Assembly (NCBI RefSeq): GCF_014636095.1
Contig: NZ_BMDV01000012.1
Span: 1 to 40,414, forward strand
Direction: 5' to 3'
Source of the DNA: Acinetobacter modestus
Lineage (GTDB): Bacteria; Pseudomonadota; Gammaproteobacteria; Pseudomonadales; Moraxellaceae
Length of the DNA: 40,414 nucleotides
Shown here: positions 29,645 to 37,422 of the stretch, one piece after another
How positions within the stretch are numbered: the stretch's first letter is position 1
Layout of the letters: every line of letters begins with the position of its first letter
Notes under the pieces: generated by a model
What the model was told of the DNA's origin: nothing
The model's database searches: none
The model's input: the letters and a program-made list of their open reading frames with translations, nothing else
Program-made: the position numbers and the translations under genes

Positions 29645-30358
29645 ATGCAAATTATTGATTCACATTATGTGAAGCTCAAAACCTATTTAAAGCTGTTGAT
29701 TGCTTTATGTATGGTCTTGATAAGCCCTGCACTTTTTGCTCATGGTGTTGCAGAGGGTGATAAAGGCTATATACAGGAAATCTACGGTGTTCATGTGATC
29801 CCCTTTATTTATCTGGGTGCCAAACACATGGTTACAGGTTATGACCATTTATTATTTCTGGTCGGTATTATTTTCTTTTTATACCGTATGAGAGATATTG
29901 GTTTGTATGTCAGCCTGTTCGCAATTGGTCACTCAGTTACCATGCTGATAGGGGTGTATTACAACATTTCGATGAATGCATACATTATTGATGCAATTAT
30001 TGGTTTTTCTATTGTTTATAAAGCTTTAGACAATTTAGGTGCTTATCAACGCTGGTTTGGATTCCAGCCCAATACAAAAATTGCCACGCTGATTTTTGGT
30101 TTGATTCATGGTTTTGGTTTAGCTGTAAAAATTCAGGAATATGAAGTGCCAGATGATGGCCTGCTTGCGAATCTGATCTCATTCAACATCGGGGTCGAAT
30201 TAGGGCAATTCATGGCATTAGCCATCATTTTATTGCTTATGACGATGTGGAGAAAAACCCCTTATTTCTTCAGAACAGCATATCAAAGCAATGTCTTCTT
30301 GATGTTCCTTGGTTTTCTACTTGTTGGCTACCAACTCACTGGCTTCATTACTCAATAA
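29645..30358 (+). CDS. HupE/UreJ-family membrane protein
   Basis: This 237-residue protein has a signal-like first helix ending LFAHGVAEGDKG, then about six more helices. The segment HMVTGYDHLLFLVG followed by FAIGHSVTMLIGV is the HupE/UreJ signature. Members are linked to Ni(II) or Co(II) movement across the membrane. Position in the czc operon, 40 bases after the His-rich gene and 12 before the next gene, supports a metal role. Confidence 0.85.
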   Translation: MQIIDSHYVKLKTYLKLLIALCMVLISPALFAHGVAEGDKGYIQEIYGVHVIPFIYLGAKHMVTGYDHLLFLVGIIFFLYRMRDIGLYVSLFAIGHSVTMLIGVYYNISMNAYIIDAIIGFSIVYKALDNLGAYQRWFGFQPNTKIATLIFGLIHGFGLAVKIQEYEVPDDGLLANLISFNIGVELGQFMALAIILLLMTMWRKTPYFFRTAYQSNVFLMFLGFLLVGYQLTGFITQ

Positions 30359-30369
30359 GGATCTAAATT

Positions 30370-31008
30370 ATGTTTAACGCTGAAATTCCAAAAGATGTTG
30401 AATTACCCTCTTCAAAAAAACTGATCAAATCAACTGCTATTGCTGCGGTGAGCGCCATTGTTGTTCTTGTGACTTGGGTAATGCCAGCCGAATACGCTAT
30501 TGACCCTACTGGTGTAGGTAAAGTGTTAGGTTTAACCAAAATGGGTGAAATTAAGCAATCTTTAGCGGCTGAATCAGAGAATGGTATGGGAGAGACCTCT
30601 CAGGTCCCTTCAGTAATTACTGCTAATAGTTCGGTTGCTCAGGCTGCTGTATCAGATGAGAGCTCAAATATGATGCCAGCTATTAAGAAAGAATCGATCT
30701 CTATCGAATTAAAACCTAACCAGGCAACTGAAGTTAAGTTGGCTATGCCTAAACATGCCAGTGTAAGCTTTGATTGGAAATCTTCAGGTGGTGGTCTGAA
30801 CTATGACACGCATGGCGATCCTGTAAATGCACCAAAAGATTTCTATCATGGATACGGTAAAGGTAAAAATGAAACTGAGCAATCTGGCACATTGACCGCT
30901 GCATTTGACGGAAAGCATGGCTGGTTCTGGCGAAACAGAACAGAAAATCCAGTGACTGTAACTTTGAATATTGAAGGTCATTTCAGTGAAATTAAAAAGG
31001 TCTTTTAA
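30370..31008 (+). CDS. Single-pass membrane-anchored periplasmic protein
   Basis: This 212-residue protein has a cytoplasmic N-terminus (1-20), one membrane helix (about 22-41), a Ser/Ala-rich linker, and a beta-rich domain (about 112-210). In that domain KHASVSFDWKSSGG, HGWFWRNRTENPVTVTLNIEGHF and two His (THGD, YHGYGKG) stand out. It recalls proteins annotated only as 'transmembrane anchor protein' that travel with hupE and czc genes. Function is unknown. It is the last gene before an inverted repeat at 31018 and probably ends the czc transcript. Confidence 0.78.
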   Translation: MFNAEIPKDVELPSSKKLIKSTAIAAVSAIVVLVTWVMPAEYAIDPTGVGKVLGLTKMGEIKQSLAAESENGMGETSQVPSVITANSSVAQAAVSDESSNMMPAIKKESISIELKPNQATEVKLAMPKHASVSFDWKSSGGGLNYDTHGDPVNAPKDFYHGYGKGKNETEQSGTLTAAFDGKHGWFWRNRTENPVTVTLNIEGHFSEIKKVF

Positions 31009-31017
31009 TTTGTAAAA

Positions 31018-31047
31018 TTCCAGATGAGGTCTAAGCCTCATCTGGAA
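31018..31047. terminator. Perfect 12-bp inverted repeat after the czc operon
   Basis: TTCCAGATGAGG and CCTCATCTGGAA enclose a six-base loop, 10 bases after the stop of the anchor protein gene. There is no T-run after it, so it may be an attenuator, an RNA stability hairpin or a partial terminator rather than a strong one. Confidence 0.6.
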
Positions 31048-31091
31048 CCTGTATGGCATAAAAGTTAGGTTCTAAATAAGGAGTCCCTAAA

Positions 31092-32399
31092 ATGCTAGAA
31101 GTATTAAAAAACACAACATATCGGCATTTTTTCTTAGCCCAAGTCATCGCTTTGATTGGTACTGGACTCATTACTATTGCTCTAGCTTTACAGGCTTATG
31201 ACATCGCAAAAGAGCAAGCAGCCCAAGTCCTGGGTATTGCCTTGGCGATTAAAATGATTGCTTATATTAGTGTCGCACCCATTGCCTCCGCATTTGCAGA
31301 AAGATTACCGAGAAAAAAAGTTTTGGTAGGGTTGGATGTCATTCGAGCCTTAACCGCATTGTGTCTGCCTTTCGTGACTCAAATCTGGCAAATCTATATT
31401 TTGATCTTTATTCTTCAGTCTGCCTCAGCTGCTTTTACCCCCACATTTCAAGCCATGATTCCTGATGTATTGCCCATAGAAGAAGAGTATACAAACGCGC
31501 TGTCTCTATCACGATTGGCCTACGATCTTGAAAATATTATAAGTCCAATGCTGGCAGGCTTGTTACTCACTGTGATGAGTTATCACAACTTGTTTTTGGG
31601 AACTGTGGTTGGATTTATTGGTTCGGCACTATTTGTAGTCAGTGCGAAATTACCAAATGCGAAAATGCCGGAGTTTATCGGGGTATATAACCGAATCAAA
31701 CAAGGCGCAAAAATATATTTCAGAACACCCCGCCTAAAAGCTTTACTCGCTTTAAATCTGGCTATTGCTTCAGCCAGTGCGGTTGTCATTGTCAATACTG
31801 TAGTTTTAGTTCAAACGACATTTGAATTAACTGAACAGGCGACTACTTGGGCATTTGGTTTATTTGGATTAGGCTCAATGCTTGCTGCATTTGCATTACC
31901 AAAAATATTAGATAAATTGAATGATAGAACTGTCATGCTTTCAGGCACTGTGGTTCTCGTCGTTGGACTGTTTAGCGGTTACTTTATTTCTGCCTATACT
32001 GGGCTATTAGCCCTTTGGTTTATATTAGGTATTGGTTATTCAGTTTCTCAAACACCAACCGGACGTCTTATTAGAAAGTCTGCTCCCAGTGAAAACCGGA
32101 CAGCGCTATTTGCAGCTCAATTTGCATTTTCACATGCCTGCTGGCTAATCACTTATCCATTAGTGGGCTGGTTAAGTACAAAATTTGGGACATTGATTAC
32201 TTTTGTGCCTATGGCATTCATCGCCTTGGTATCAATAGTCGTCGCGTTTGTTATCTGGCCCAAGAAAGATGATTTAGTGCTAGAGCATACTCATCCTGAT
32301 TTACCGCAAGACCATGAGCATTTATTGCAGCACAATCATAAAGGTAAGCATGAGCATGAATTTATGATTGATAGCTATCACCAGCACTGGCCTAAATAG
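31092..32399 (+). CDS. nreB: NreB-type MFS metal exporter with His-rich tail
   Basis: This is a 435-residue major-facilitator transporter with 12 helices. The N-terminal MLEVLKNTTYRHFFLAQVIALIGTG, the loop AERLPRKKVLVGLDVIRALTAL and SASAAFTPTFQAMIPDVLP resemble the NreB/NrsD nickel exporters. It ends in a cytoplasmic His-rich tail (HTHPDLPQDHEHLLQHNHKGKHEHE), which is also their hallmark. It likely exports Ni(II) and possibly Co(II). A GGAGT ribosome site precedes the ATG. Its stop overlaps the GTG of the next gene by one base. Confidence 0.87.
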   Translation: MLEVLKNTTYRHFFLAQVIALIGTGLITIALALQAYDIAKEQAAQVLGIALAIKMIAYISVAPIASAFAERLPRKKVLVGLDVIRALTALCLPFVTQIWQIYILIFILQSASAAFTPTFQAMIPDVLPIEEEYTNALSLSRLAYDLENIISPMLAGLLLTVMSYHNLFLGTVVGFIGSALFVVSAKLPNAKMPEFIGVYNRIKQGAKIYFRTPRLKALLALNLAIASASAVVIVNTVVLVQTTFELTEQATTWAFGLFGLGSMLAAFALPKILDKLNDRTVMLSGTVVLVVGLFSGYFISAYTGLLALWFILGIGYSVSQTPTGRLIRKSAPSENRTALFAAQFAFSHACWLITYPLVGWLSTKFGTLITFVPMAFIALVSIVVAFVIWPKKDDLVLEHTHPDLPQDHEHLLQHNHKGKHEHEFMIDSYHQHWPK

Positions 32400-32824
32400 T
32401 GGCTTATATTTTTTTATTCTTAAGTGCATTTGGGGCAGCAACATTACTGCCTCTTCAATCAGAATCTGTATTGGCAGGAATGCTAATATTGAGAGAATAT
32501 TCACCGGTTTTACTTATAGGTGTGGCAACGCTAGGGAATGTATTAGGTTCATGCGTGAATTGGTGGTTGGGAATACAAATTGAAAGATACAAAGAGAAGA
32601 AATGGTTTCCTGTGTCTGAAGAAAAGCTATTAAAGGCACAGAACCTATATGGGCGTTATGGTTCACCTCTACTGCTATTAAGCTGGGTTCCAGTGATCGG
32701 TGATCCCATTACCCTGGTCAGTGGAATGCTTAAGGAGAAATTTTATAAGTTCCTTTTTTTAGTTTTGATGGCTAAATTTTCCCGTTATATTTTTATATAT
32801 TTGATTTATTTAAAAATGGTCTAA
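32399..32824 (+). CDS. YqaA/DedA-type small membrane protein
   Basis: This 141-residue membrane protein of the YqaA branch of the DedA (VTT/SNARE-associated) group has ATLLPLQSESVLAGML, GNVLGSCVNWWLG, and the late motif LLSWVPVIGDPITLVSGML. It starts with GTG, overlapping the nreB stop (TAGTG), so it is translated by coupling. DedA-group proteins affect lipid flipping and membrane energetics. A role beside metal exporters is inferred only from context. Confidence 0.85.
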   Translation: MAYIFLFLSAFGAATLLPLQSESVLAGMLILREYSPVLLIGVATLGNVLGSCVNWWLGIQIERYKEKKWFPVSEEKLLKAQNLYGRYGSPLLLLSWVPVIGDPITLVSGMLKEKFYKFLFLVLMAKFSRYIFIYLIYLKMV

Positions 32825-32886
32825 GCCATGTTGGCTTTGATTAAAGATCATACAGTTGATATTCTAATTATTTGAGAGGGATTAAG

Positions 32887-33012
32887 ATGAAAAGAATTTT
32901 ATTCATATGCTTTATAGGCATGTCATTTACCTATGCGAATGCTCATTCTGGGGGAACGAACTCACAGGGTTGTCATACCAACAGTAAAACTGGTGATTAC
33001 CACTGTCATTAA
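32887..33012 (+). CDS. 41-residue secreted YHYH-type peptide
   Basis: This small gene encodes a signal peptide (MKRILFICFIGMSFTYANA) and a 22-residue mature part starting HSGGTNSQGCH and ending KTGDYHCH. This pattern (HSGG, C-H, DYHCH) is that of small YHYH-domain proteins. Two Cys and four His make it a likely periplasmic metal binder. GAGAGGGAT supplies the ribosome site. It is 62 bases after the DedA-like gene on the same strand. Confidence 0.8.
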   Translation: MKRILFICFIGMSFTYANAHSGGTNSQGCHTNSKTGDYHCH

Positions 33013-33018
33013 TAGGTG

Positions 33019-33050
33019 CGCACACAGTTTTTTTATTTAAAAGACTGTGC
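33019..33050. terminator. Hairpin between the YHYH peptide gene and the RcnR-like gene
   Basis: GCACACAGT with a T-run and AAAAGACTGTGC form an imperfect stem with A/T tracts on both sides, in the 45-base gap between two convergent genes. It suits a bidirectional terminator. Confidence 0.6.
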
Positions 33051-33057
33051 TTTAAAG

Positions 33058-33324
33058 TTATAAGTAGCGTTTAACTAAAGCTAAAAATTCATTCAGTTCT
33101 TTTTCCTTTATTTCCTCAGTATCACCGAGTACATGTTCTCTAAGATGAAGTTCTATTAACTCACTCATTAAGCCATTTATCGCACCTTTAATTGCTGCAA
33201 CTTGCTGTAATACCTCAATACAAGAATTTTCAGAATTTAAAATATTCTGTTCAAGGGCATTGGTTTGACCTTGAATTCGTCTAATCCGATTTAAAATTTT
33301 TTTGTTCTGATTTAAGTGAGACAT
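33058..33324 (-). CDS. RcnR/CsoR-family metal-sensing repressor (RcnR type)
   Basis: This is an all-helical, 88-residue DNA-binding repressor released from DNA by metal. With the start at 33324 (MSHLNQNKK), the four RcnR ligands fall at their exact E. coli positions: H3, C35, H60 and H64 (ELHLREHV). This HCHH set marks Ni(II)/Co(II) sensing, as opposed to copper (CsoR, C-H-C) or formaldehyde (FrmR). The DNA-contacting patch RRIQGQ is conserved. An in-frame upstream start at 33345 is possible but has a poorer ribosome site. It is divergent from the CDF exporter, with an operator-like G-tract between them. Confidence 0.9.
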   Translation of the reverse strand: MSHLNQNKKILNRIRRIQGQTNALEQNILNSENSCIEVLQQVAAIKGAINGLMSELIELHLREHVLGDTEEIKEKELNEFLALVKRYL

Positions 33325-33346
33325 ACTATTCAACCTCAAGAACATA

Positions 33347-33361
33347 TACTATGGGGGAGTA
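33347..33361. promoter_or_regulatory. Candidate RcnR-type operator (TACT, G-tract, AGTA)
   Basis: TACT then ATGGGGG then AGTA. The known RcnR site is TACT, six G and one base, then AGTA, so the arms and 7-base spacing match and the G-tract is five long. It lies between the divergent repressor and exporter genes. The GGGGAG part can also serve as ribosome site for a TTG start at 33366, so both roles are possible. Confidence 0.7.
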
Positions 33362-33365
33362 TTAA

Positions 33366-34304
33366 TTGTGGTGCAATAAAATGCAATATCTAAATAATGT
33401 TAAAAGTGACCATTCGCATCAATTTGACGAAGGAAATCCTTTAGCACAAAAGAAAATTTTAATCGCAACCATCCTCACTGGTGTAATGATGGTGTTTGAA
33501 ATTTTTGGAGGATGGTTCTTTAATTCCATGGCTTTATTGGCTGATGGATGGCATATGAGTTCTCATATGTTGGCATTGGGCTTAGCTTATTTTGCCTATA
33601 AAATGGCTCGAAAATATGCTCGTGATCAGAGATTCTGTTTCGGTACATGGAAGATAGAAATCTTAGCTGGATATTCGAGTGCCATTTTATTGATGGTTGT
33701 TGCTGTATTCATGGGTGTTCAATCGATAGAACGTTTATTCAATCCTGTGAATATTCACTACAACGAGGCAATTTCAATTGCGATTGTTGGCTTGATCGTT
33801 AATTTTATTTGTGCCTGGTTACTACGTGAAAATGGTCACCACCACCATCATCACTCTCATGATGACCATGACTTAAACCAGAAAGCCGCTTTTCTTCATG
33901 TAGTAGCAGATGCAGTAACTTCTGTATTAGCTATTATTGCACTTTTCGCAGGGAAGTATTTTGGATGGGATTTTTTAGATGCAATTCTAGGGATCGTAGG
34001 TGCAGTGCTTGTAGCACAATGGTCTTGGGGATTGATTAGAGAAACAGGTAAAACATTGCTTGATGCAGAGATGGAACATCCTGTAGTAAAGGAGATTCAG
34101 GAAGTTGTAGAGGAATTAGATAACCAAATTACGATTACTGATCTGCATGTCTGGAAAGTAGGTAGAAGTAAATTTTCATGTATTTTATCCCTAAATACAG
34201 TTAATGACTCCTTAACAGCAGAGGTAGTTCGTAAAGCTTTGTCAATTCATGAAGAAATTGTTCATATTTCTGTTGAAATTAACAAGAATTTCCATGTTGT
34301 TTAA
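33366..34304 (+). CDS. dmeF: DmeF-like cation diffusion facilitator
   Basis: This is an inner-membrane metal/proton antiporter of the CDF family with six helices. The membrane-site motifs are ALLADGWHMSSHM (H/D..H/D in TM2) and FLHVVADAVTSV (TM5). A His loop (NGHHHHHHSHDDHD) lies between TM4 and TM5, and the C-terminal cytoplasmic domain has DLHVWKVG. The HxxSH in TM2 and long His loop fit DmeF, which exports Co(II) and often Ni(II). In rhizobia dmeF is paired with an RcnR-type dmeR, as here, though there in one operon. The start is TTG at 33366 (SD overlapping the operator) or ATG at 33381. Confidence 0.9.
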   Translation: MWCNKMQYLNNVKSDHSHQFDEGNPLAQKKILIATILTGVMMVFEIFGGWFFNSMALLADGWHMSSHMLALGLAYFAYKMARKYARDQRFCFGTWKIEILAGYSSAILLMVVAVFMGVQSIERLFNPVNIHYNEAISIAIVGLIVNFICAWLLRENGHHHHHHSHDDHDLNQKAAFLHVVADAVTSVLAIIALFAGKYFGWDFLDAILGIVGAVLVAQWSWGLIRETGKTLLDAEMEHPVVKEIQEVVEELDNQITITDLHVWKVGRSKFSCILSLNTVNDSLTAEVVRKALSIHEEIVHISVEINKNFHVV

Positions 34305-34360
34305 ATTAATATTTATTCCTTTTAAACTTTATCAGTCTATTTATGTAAATCTTAGATTAG

Positions 34361-34600
34361 AATTTGTTTGTTGTAGAGCGTCGGGGCGCCTCGGCAGTGC
34401 TGCGTTTTGAAATAGAAAGGAAAATTCATTTTCTGAATGAAGATATCGGGTATGAACGGGTAAAGATACAATCCACGATTCATATTCAATCCCATGCCTT
34501 TAAAGCGCAAAGCGTGTTGCAGATGCAGCTCTTATTCCGAGGAATTTTACACTGGTATCGCCCGCCGATAGAAACACCAGATCCGGCAGTCAGGACGTAA
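34361..34600 (+). pseudogene. Probable 3' fragment of an unidentified gene beside dsbA
   Basis: This is an open frame of about 80 codons without an ATG (only TTG at 34364) or ribosome site; an in-frame TAG precedes it. The product (RRGASAVLRFEIERKIHFLNE ... WYRPPIETPDPAVRT) looks like real protein sequence with higher GC than the flanks, but I cannot name it. It faces dsbA across a shared terminator, as a chromosomal neighbour would. I read it as the tail of a gene carried along with dsbA. Confidence 0.45.
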
Positions 34601-34623
34601 ATAACCATTCCTCCAGTTTAAAT

Positions 34624-34657
34624 AAAAAAACCTGCAGATTCGATGCAGGTTTTTTTT
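34624..34657. terminator. Bidirectional rho-independent terminator (dsbA)
   Basis: The A-run plus CCTGCA, a seven-base loop, then TGCAGG and a run of eight T's. It lies 20 bases after the dsbA stop (minus strand) and 23 after the gene fragment (plus strand). Confidence 0.85.
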
Positions 34658-34676
34658 AGAGATAATCAATCGCGTC

Positions 34677-35291
34677 TTATTTGGCTTTACGCTCTTTCTC
34701 GATCAGGTAATTCACCACCTGAATGACTTTGGCATCATTACCCTGCACAATATATTTACCATTCACGGTCACTGCCGGAACACCACTTAACTGATACTGA
34801 GCAGCCAGATTTTTGGCTTGGGCAATTTTCGAAGTGATCGGGAAAGATTTATAAGTCGTGTTAAATTTCTCTTCAGAAATACCATAACGGGTATAGAACT
34901 TGGCCAATTGTGCCTGTTCTAAAATTGGACGCTGCTTGTCATGAATATCATGGAATAACTGTAAATGTGCTTTTTGACGCACACCCAGGGCTTCTGAAAC
35001 ATAATAAGCACGTGCAGCCTGTTCCCAAAGCGGGTTCATTGCAGCAGGTGTACGTACAAAACGTACATCTTTTGGTAATTTTTTCAACCAGCCCTGCATA
35101 TGTGGTTCAAGCGCGAAACAGTGACCACAGCCATACCAGAAGAATTCACGTACCTCAATTTTGCCCGGTTTTTCGACTTTGACTGGTTTTGCGACCACCT
35201 GATAGTCCTGACCTGCCACAAAATTGGCCATAGCACTACCTGAAAAGGCCAAAACAGATGCGGCAACAGCTCCTAAAAGGAATTTTTTCAT
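34677..35291 (-). CDS. dsbA: Thiol:disulfide interchange protein DsbA
   Basis: This is a periplasmic thioredoxin-fold oxidase that introduces disulfide bonds. The signal peptide ends SGSAMA (about 22). The active site is FFWYGCGHCFALEPH, with CGHC rather than the CPHC of E. coli DsbA. The helical insert covers about 85-150 and the cis-proline loop is SGVPAVTVNGKY. The 204-residue length is normal. It sits alone with its own terminator, next to a gene fragment, between the metal genes and the resolvase. The gene looks chromosomal in style and may be an extra copy that assists periplasmic cupro-proteins or was simply captured. Confidence 0.92.
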   Translation of the reverse strand: MKKFLLGAVAASVLAFSGSAMANFVAGQDYQVVAKPVKVEKPGKIEVREFFWYGCGHCFALEPHMQGWLKKLPKDVRFVRTPAAMNPLWEQAARAYYVSEALGVRQKAHLQLFHDIHDKQRPILEQAQLAKFYTRYGISEEKFNTTYKSFPITSKIAQAKNLAAQYQLSGVPAVTVNGKYIVQGNDAKVIQVVNYLIEKERKAK

Positions 35292-35910
35292 TGGGATTAT
35301 CGTCCTCTAAATCATTATGCTTAGTGTATGGGTTCACTATAAATCAATTATGCCGGTTCCGTTTTCATGCTGCGAACTTTTGTGCTATCAGAACCGCTAC
35401 ATTAAAGTATGCGACTGATTTTAAGTCAGTTAATATGGCCATTCGACCGCTATGTGTTTTTAGACAATCACAAAAGTTAAACTTAGAGTAATAAAAACGG
35501 TTATAATTTCTACGATTAAAAAGTAGTGGTCAAACCTACAGCAAATATTAACTTCTTACTATTCTCTTCAGTAACAGCCGCGTGGCTATGATAATTGCTG
35601 GAATTTACAACATAGAACTGAGCAAAAAAATCTTTACTTATAATAATGAGTAAATATATACATCAGAATGACAACAAAATTACAAACTTGTAATTTTGTT
35701 AAGGTTTGTTCTCAAAAAAATAAATTAATACTATTTTAAAAAAGATAAATCGTTGCTGAAAAAGCTAGATTGCAATCGAGTTAATTAATTATAAATCAAA
35801 AACTTATATTGTATAAAATTAGTAACTCTTTGCTTTCTGCACTTATTATTTAATCAACGTTTCACGATTTTCATAAGCTAAACTAAATATAGTCGCCAAT
35901 TTCAATTGAG
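35292..35910. other. Non-coding region with dsbA promoter and decayed gene
   Basis: About 620 bases without an intact gene. The dsbA promoter must lie near 35292-35400. A 3' piece of an outer-membrane protein gene is at 35516-35662 (listed separately). The remainder (35663-35910) is AT-rich, with nothing recognised. Confidence 0.6.
35516..35662 (-). pseudogene. C-terminal remnant of an outer-membrane beta-barrel protein
   Basis: The minus-strand frame gives KDFFAQFYVVNSSNYHSH then SKKLIFAVGLTTTF and TAA. Alternating hydrophobic residues and a final Phe are the signature of the last strands of an outer-membrane barrel. Upstream the frame hits TGA at 35663-35665 and no start is present, so only the 3' end survives. 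Confidence 0.5.
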
Positions 35911-36477
35911 TTATTTCCCGGCTTTTAAATACCGATATACCGCTTGGCGACTAATTCCAAATGCCTGGCCTAATGCCATTTTTGAAGGGTACTTCCCTTC
36001 CTTCCAGTCTTGTCGCAAAGCTTCAGCCTGATCAGGTTTCAATTTATGTACCCGGCCTTTGTACTTCCCTTGAGAAGAGGCAAGTTTAATTCCTTCCTTT
36101 TGCCGCTCTAAAATGATCTCACGTTCAAACTGTGCAAAAGCACCCATCAGTTGCAGCATCAAATTATCCATCGGGGTGGATTGGGCCGTAAAAGTAATAT
36201 TTTCTTTTACAAACTGGATGGCAATCCCTCGTTTGACCAGTTTATCCACTTCAGTCACCAAATCTTTTAAGCTTCGCGCAAAACGATCCATGGAATGTAC
36301 TATCACCTGGTCTCCTTCCCGGACATAATTCAACATTTCCTGAAATTTCGGTCGGTCGGTATTTTTACCTGAAGCACGGTCAACAAAAATCCGGTCGACT
36401 TCAATTCCCTCAAGTTGACGTCCCGTATTTTGCTCGACCGAACTCACTCGCACATAGCCTACTTTTTGGCCTTTCAC
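35911..36477 (-). CDS. Serine resolvase/invertase (Tn3-resolvase family)
   Basis: This is a 188-residue site-specific recombinase. The catalytic serine is S12 in YVRVSSVEQN. Other family blocks are DRASGKNTDRPKFQEML, VHSMDRFARSLKDL (active-site Arg residues) and MGAFAQFEREIILERQKEGI. The C-terminal helix-turn-helix is ALGQAFGISRQAVYRYLK. Such resolvases are common on Acinetobacter plasmids, where they resolve multimers or serve transposons. No transposase partner is visible. A res site, if any, should lie at 36478-36600, which is AT-rich with no obvious dyads. Confidence 0.93.
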   Translation of the reverse strand: MKGQKVGYVRVSSVEQNTGRQLEGIEVDRIFVDRASGKNTDRPKFQEMLNYVREGDQVIVHSMDRFARSLKDLVTEVDKLVKRGIAIQFVKENITFTAQSTPMDNLMLQLMGAFAQFEREIILERQKEGIKLASSQGKYKGRVHKLKPDQAEALRQDWKEGKYPSKMALGQAFGISRQAVYRYLKAGK

Positions 36478-36760
36478 TTTTTACGCCCCAATTGGATAAA
36501 AATGAACAATTTCGTAAATTATAAATCTTTAATACCAAAGTTACATGTTACTTATGATTAAAAAACATTTAAATGGTACATATTTTTAAGAACTTTTAAA
36601 ATGTAATTTTAGGGTGTACTTAAAAAAACACGATAAGCTGTCTTGTGGAGTGATGTTTGAAAAACAGGTAAAAACATGCGAGAAGATAAAAAGCCCAATC
36701 GATGAGGATTAGGATTTCCAACAACAATTAAGTAATTGATTTTAAATGAAAAATAAAATA

Positions 36761-36788
36761 ATTTCGCATAACGTGTATTATGTTAATT
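36761..36788 (+). other. pdif site 1 (XerC/XerD, C-D orientation)
   Basis: XerC half ATTTCGCATAA, spacer CGTGTA, XerD half TTATGTTAATT: a full 28-base site matching the Acinetobacter plasmid pdif pattern. It lies 78 bases before the DUF1232 gene and forms the left border of a cassette. Confidence 0.88.
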
Positions 36789-36866
36789 TTAGAAGTTCTT
36801 AATAAAATAATATAGATTTAAGAAAACTCACTTATGATTGGATCTCTATAAAATTTTATATCTGCT

Positions 36867-37262
36867 ATGTATCAAAGAATCAAACAATGGGCTAGATCGG
36901 TAAAAAAAGACATCTTAGTTGTTTGGCTTATTGCAAAAGACAAGCGAACACCCAATTTTATAAAGCTATTAGCTCTAGTTATTGCGGCTTATGCCTTATC
37001 ACCAATTGATTTAATTCCAGATTTTATCCCAATACTTGGATATTTAGACGATATTATTATTGTACCTTTAGGTCTTTTATTGGTTATTAAGCTTACTCCA
37101 CAAAATATAATAGATGATTGTAAAATTCTAGCAGAGGGTCTCGTTGAGAGACCTGTAAACCGTTGGGCAGCCGCAATAATTATCTTGATATGGCTTATAA
37201 TCTTGGGATATCTAACCATATATTTCATGAATCATCCGATTCAAATTTTATCTATTTTTTAA
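36867..37262 (+). CDS. YkvA/DUF1232 membrane protein (single-gene pdif cassette)
   Basis: This 131-residue protein carries the DUF1232 core KLLALVIAAYALSPIDLIPDFIPILGYLDD, with the conserved SPIDLIPD, and a second hydrophobic stretch near the C-terminus (about 98-118). The function of the family is unknown. The gene is enclosed by two oppositely oriented pdif sites at 36761 and 37300, only 511 bases apart, so it appears to be a mobile one-gene cassette. Confidence 0.88.
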   Translation: MYQRIKQWARSVKKDILVVWLIAKDKRTPNFIKLLALVIAAYALSPIDLIPDFIPILGYLDDIIIVPLGLLLVIKLTPQNIIDDCKILAEGLVERPVNRWAAAIIILIWLIILGYLTIYFMNHPIQILSIF

Positions 37263-37299
37263 AAGTAAAACTCTCTAAAAATCGCTCAATCCAAGATCC

Positions 37300-37327
37300 A
37301 TTTAACATAATGGTGCTTATACGAAGT
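37300..37327 (-). other. pdif site 2 (D-C orientation)
   Basis: XerD half ATTTAACATAA, spacer TGGTGC, XerC half TTATACGAAGT on the + strand. It lies 37 bases after the DUF1232 stop and is inverted relative to site 1, as expected at cassette borders. Confidence 0.86.
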
Positions 37328-37389
37328 ACACTTGTATATTAATATAAATATCAATTACTTAAAAATTTAGCGCTAACCAAAAATTGCAC

Positions 37390-37422
37390 AAAAAGCCGAT
37401 TTTGAAACAAATCAGCTTTTTT
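37390..37422. terminator. Terminator hairpin right of pdif site 2
   Basis: AAAAAGCCGATTT and AAATCAGCTTTTTT pair with one mismatch around a short loop. A- and T-runs on both sides would allow termination in either direction. Confidence 0.65.

Noticed and set aside
36478..36760. res site for the resolvase
   Set aside because: The stretch is AT-rich, but I could not find three paired subsites with convincing dyads.
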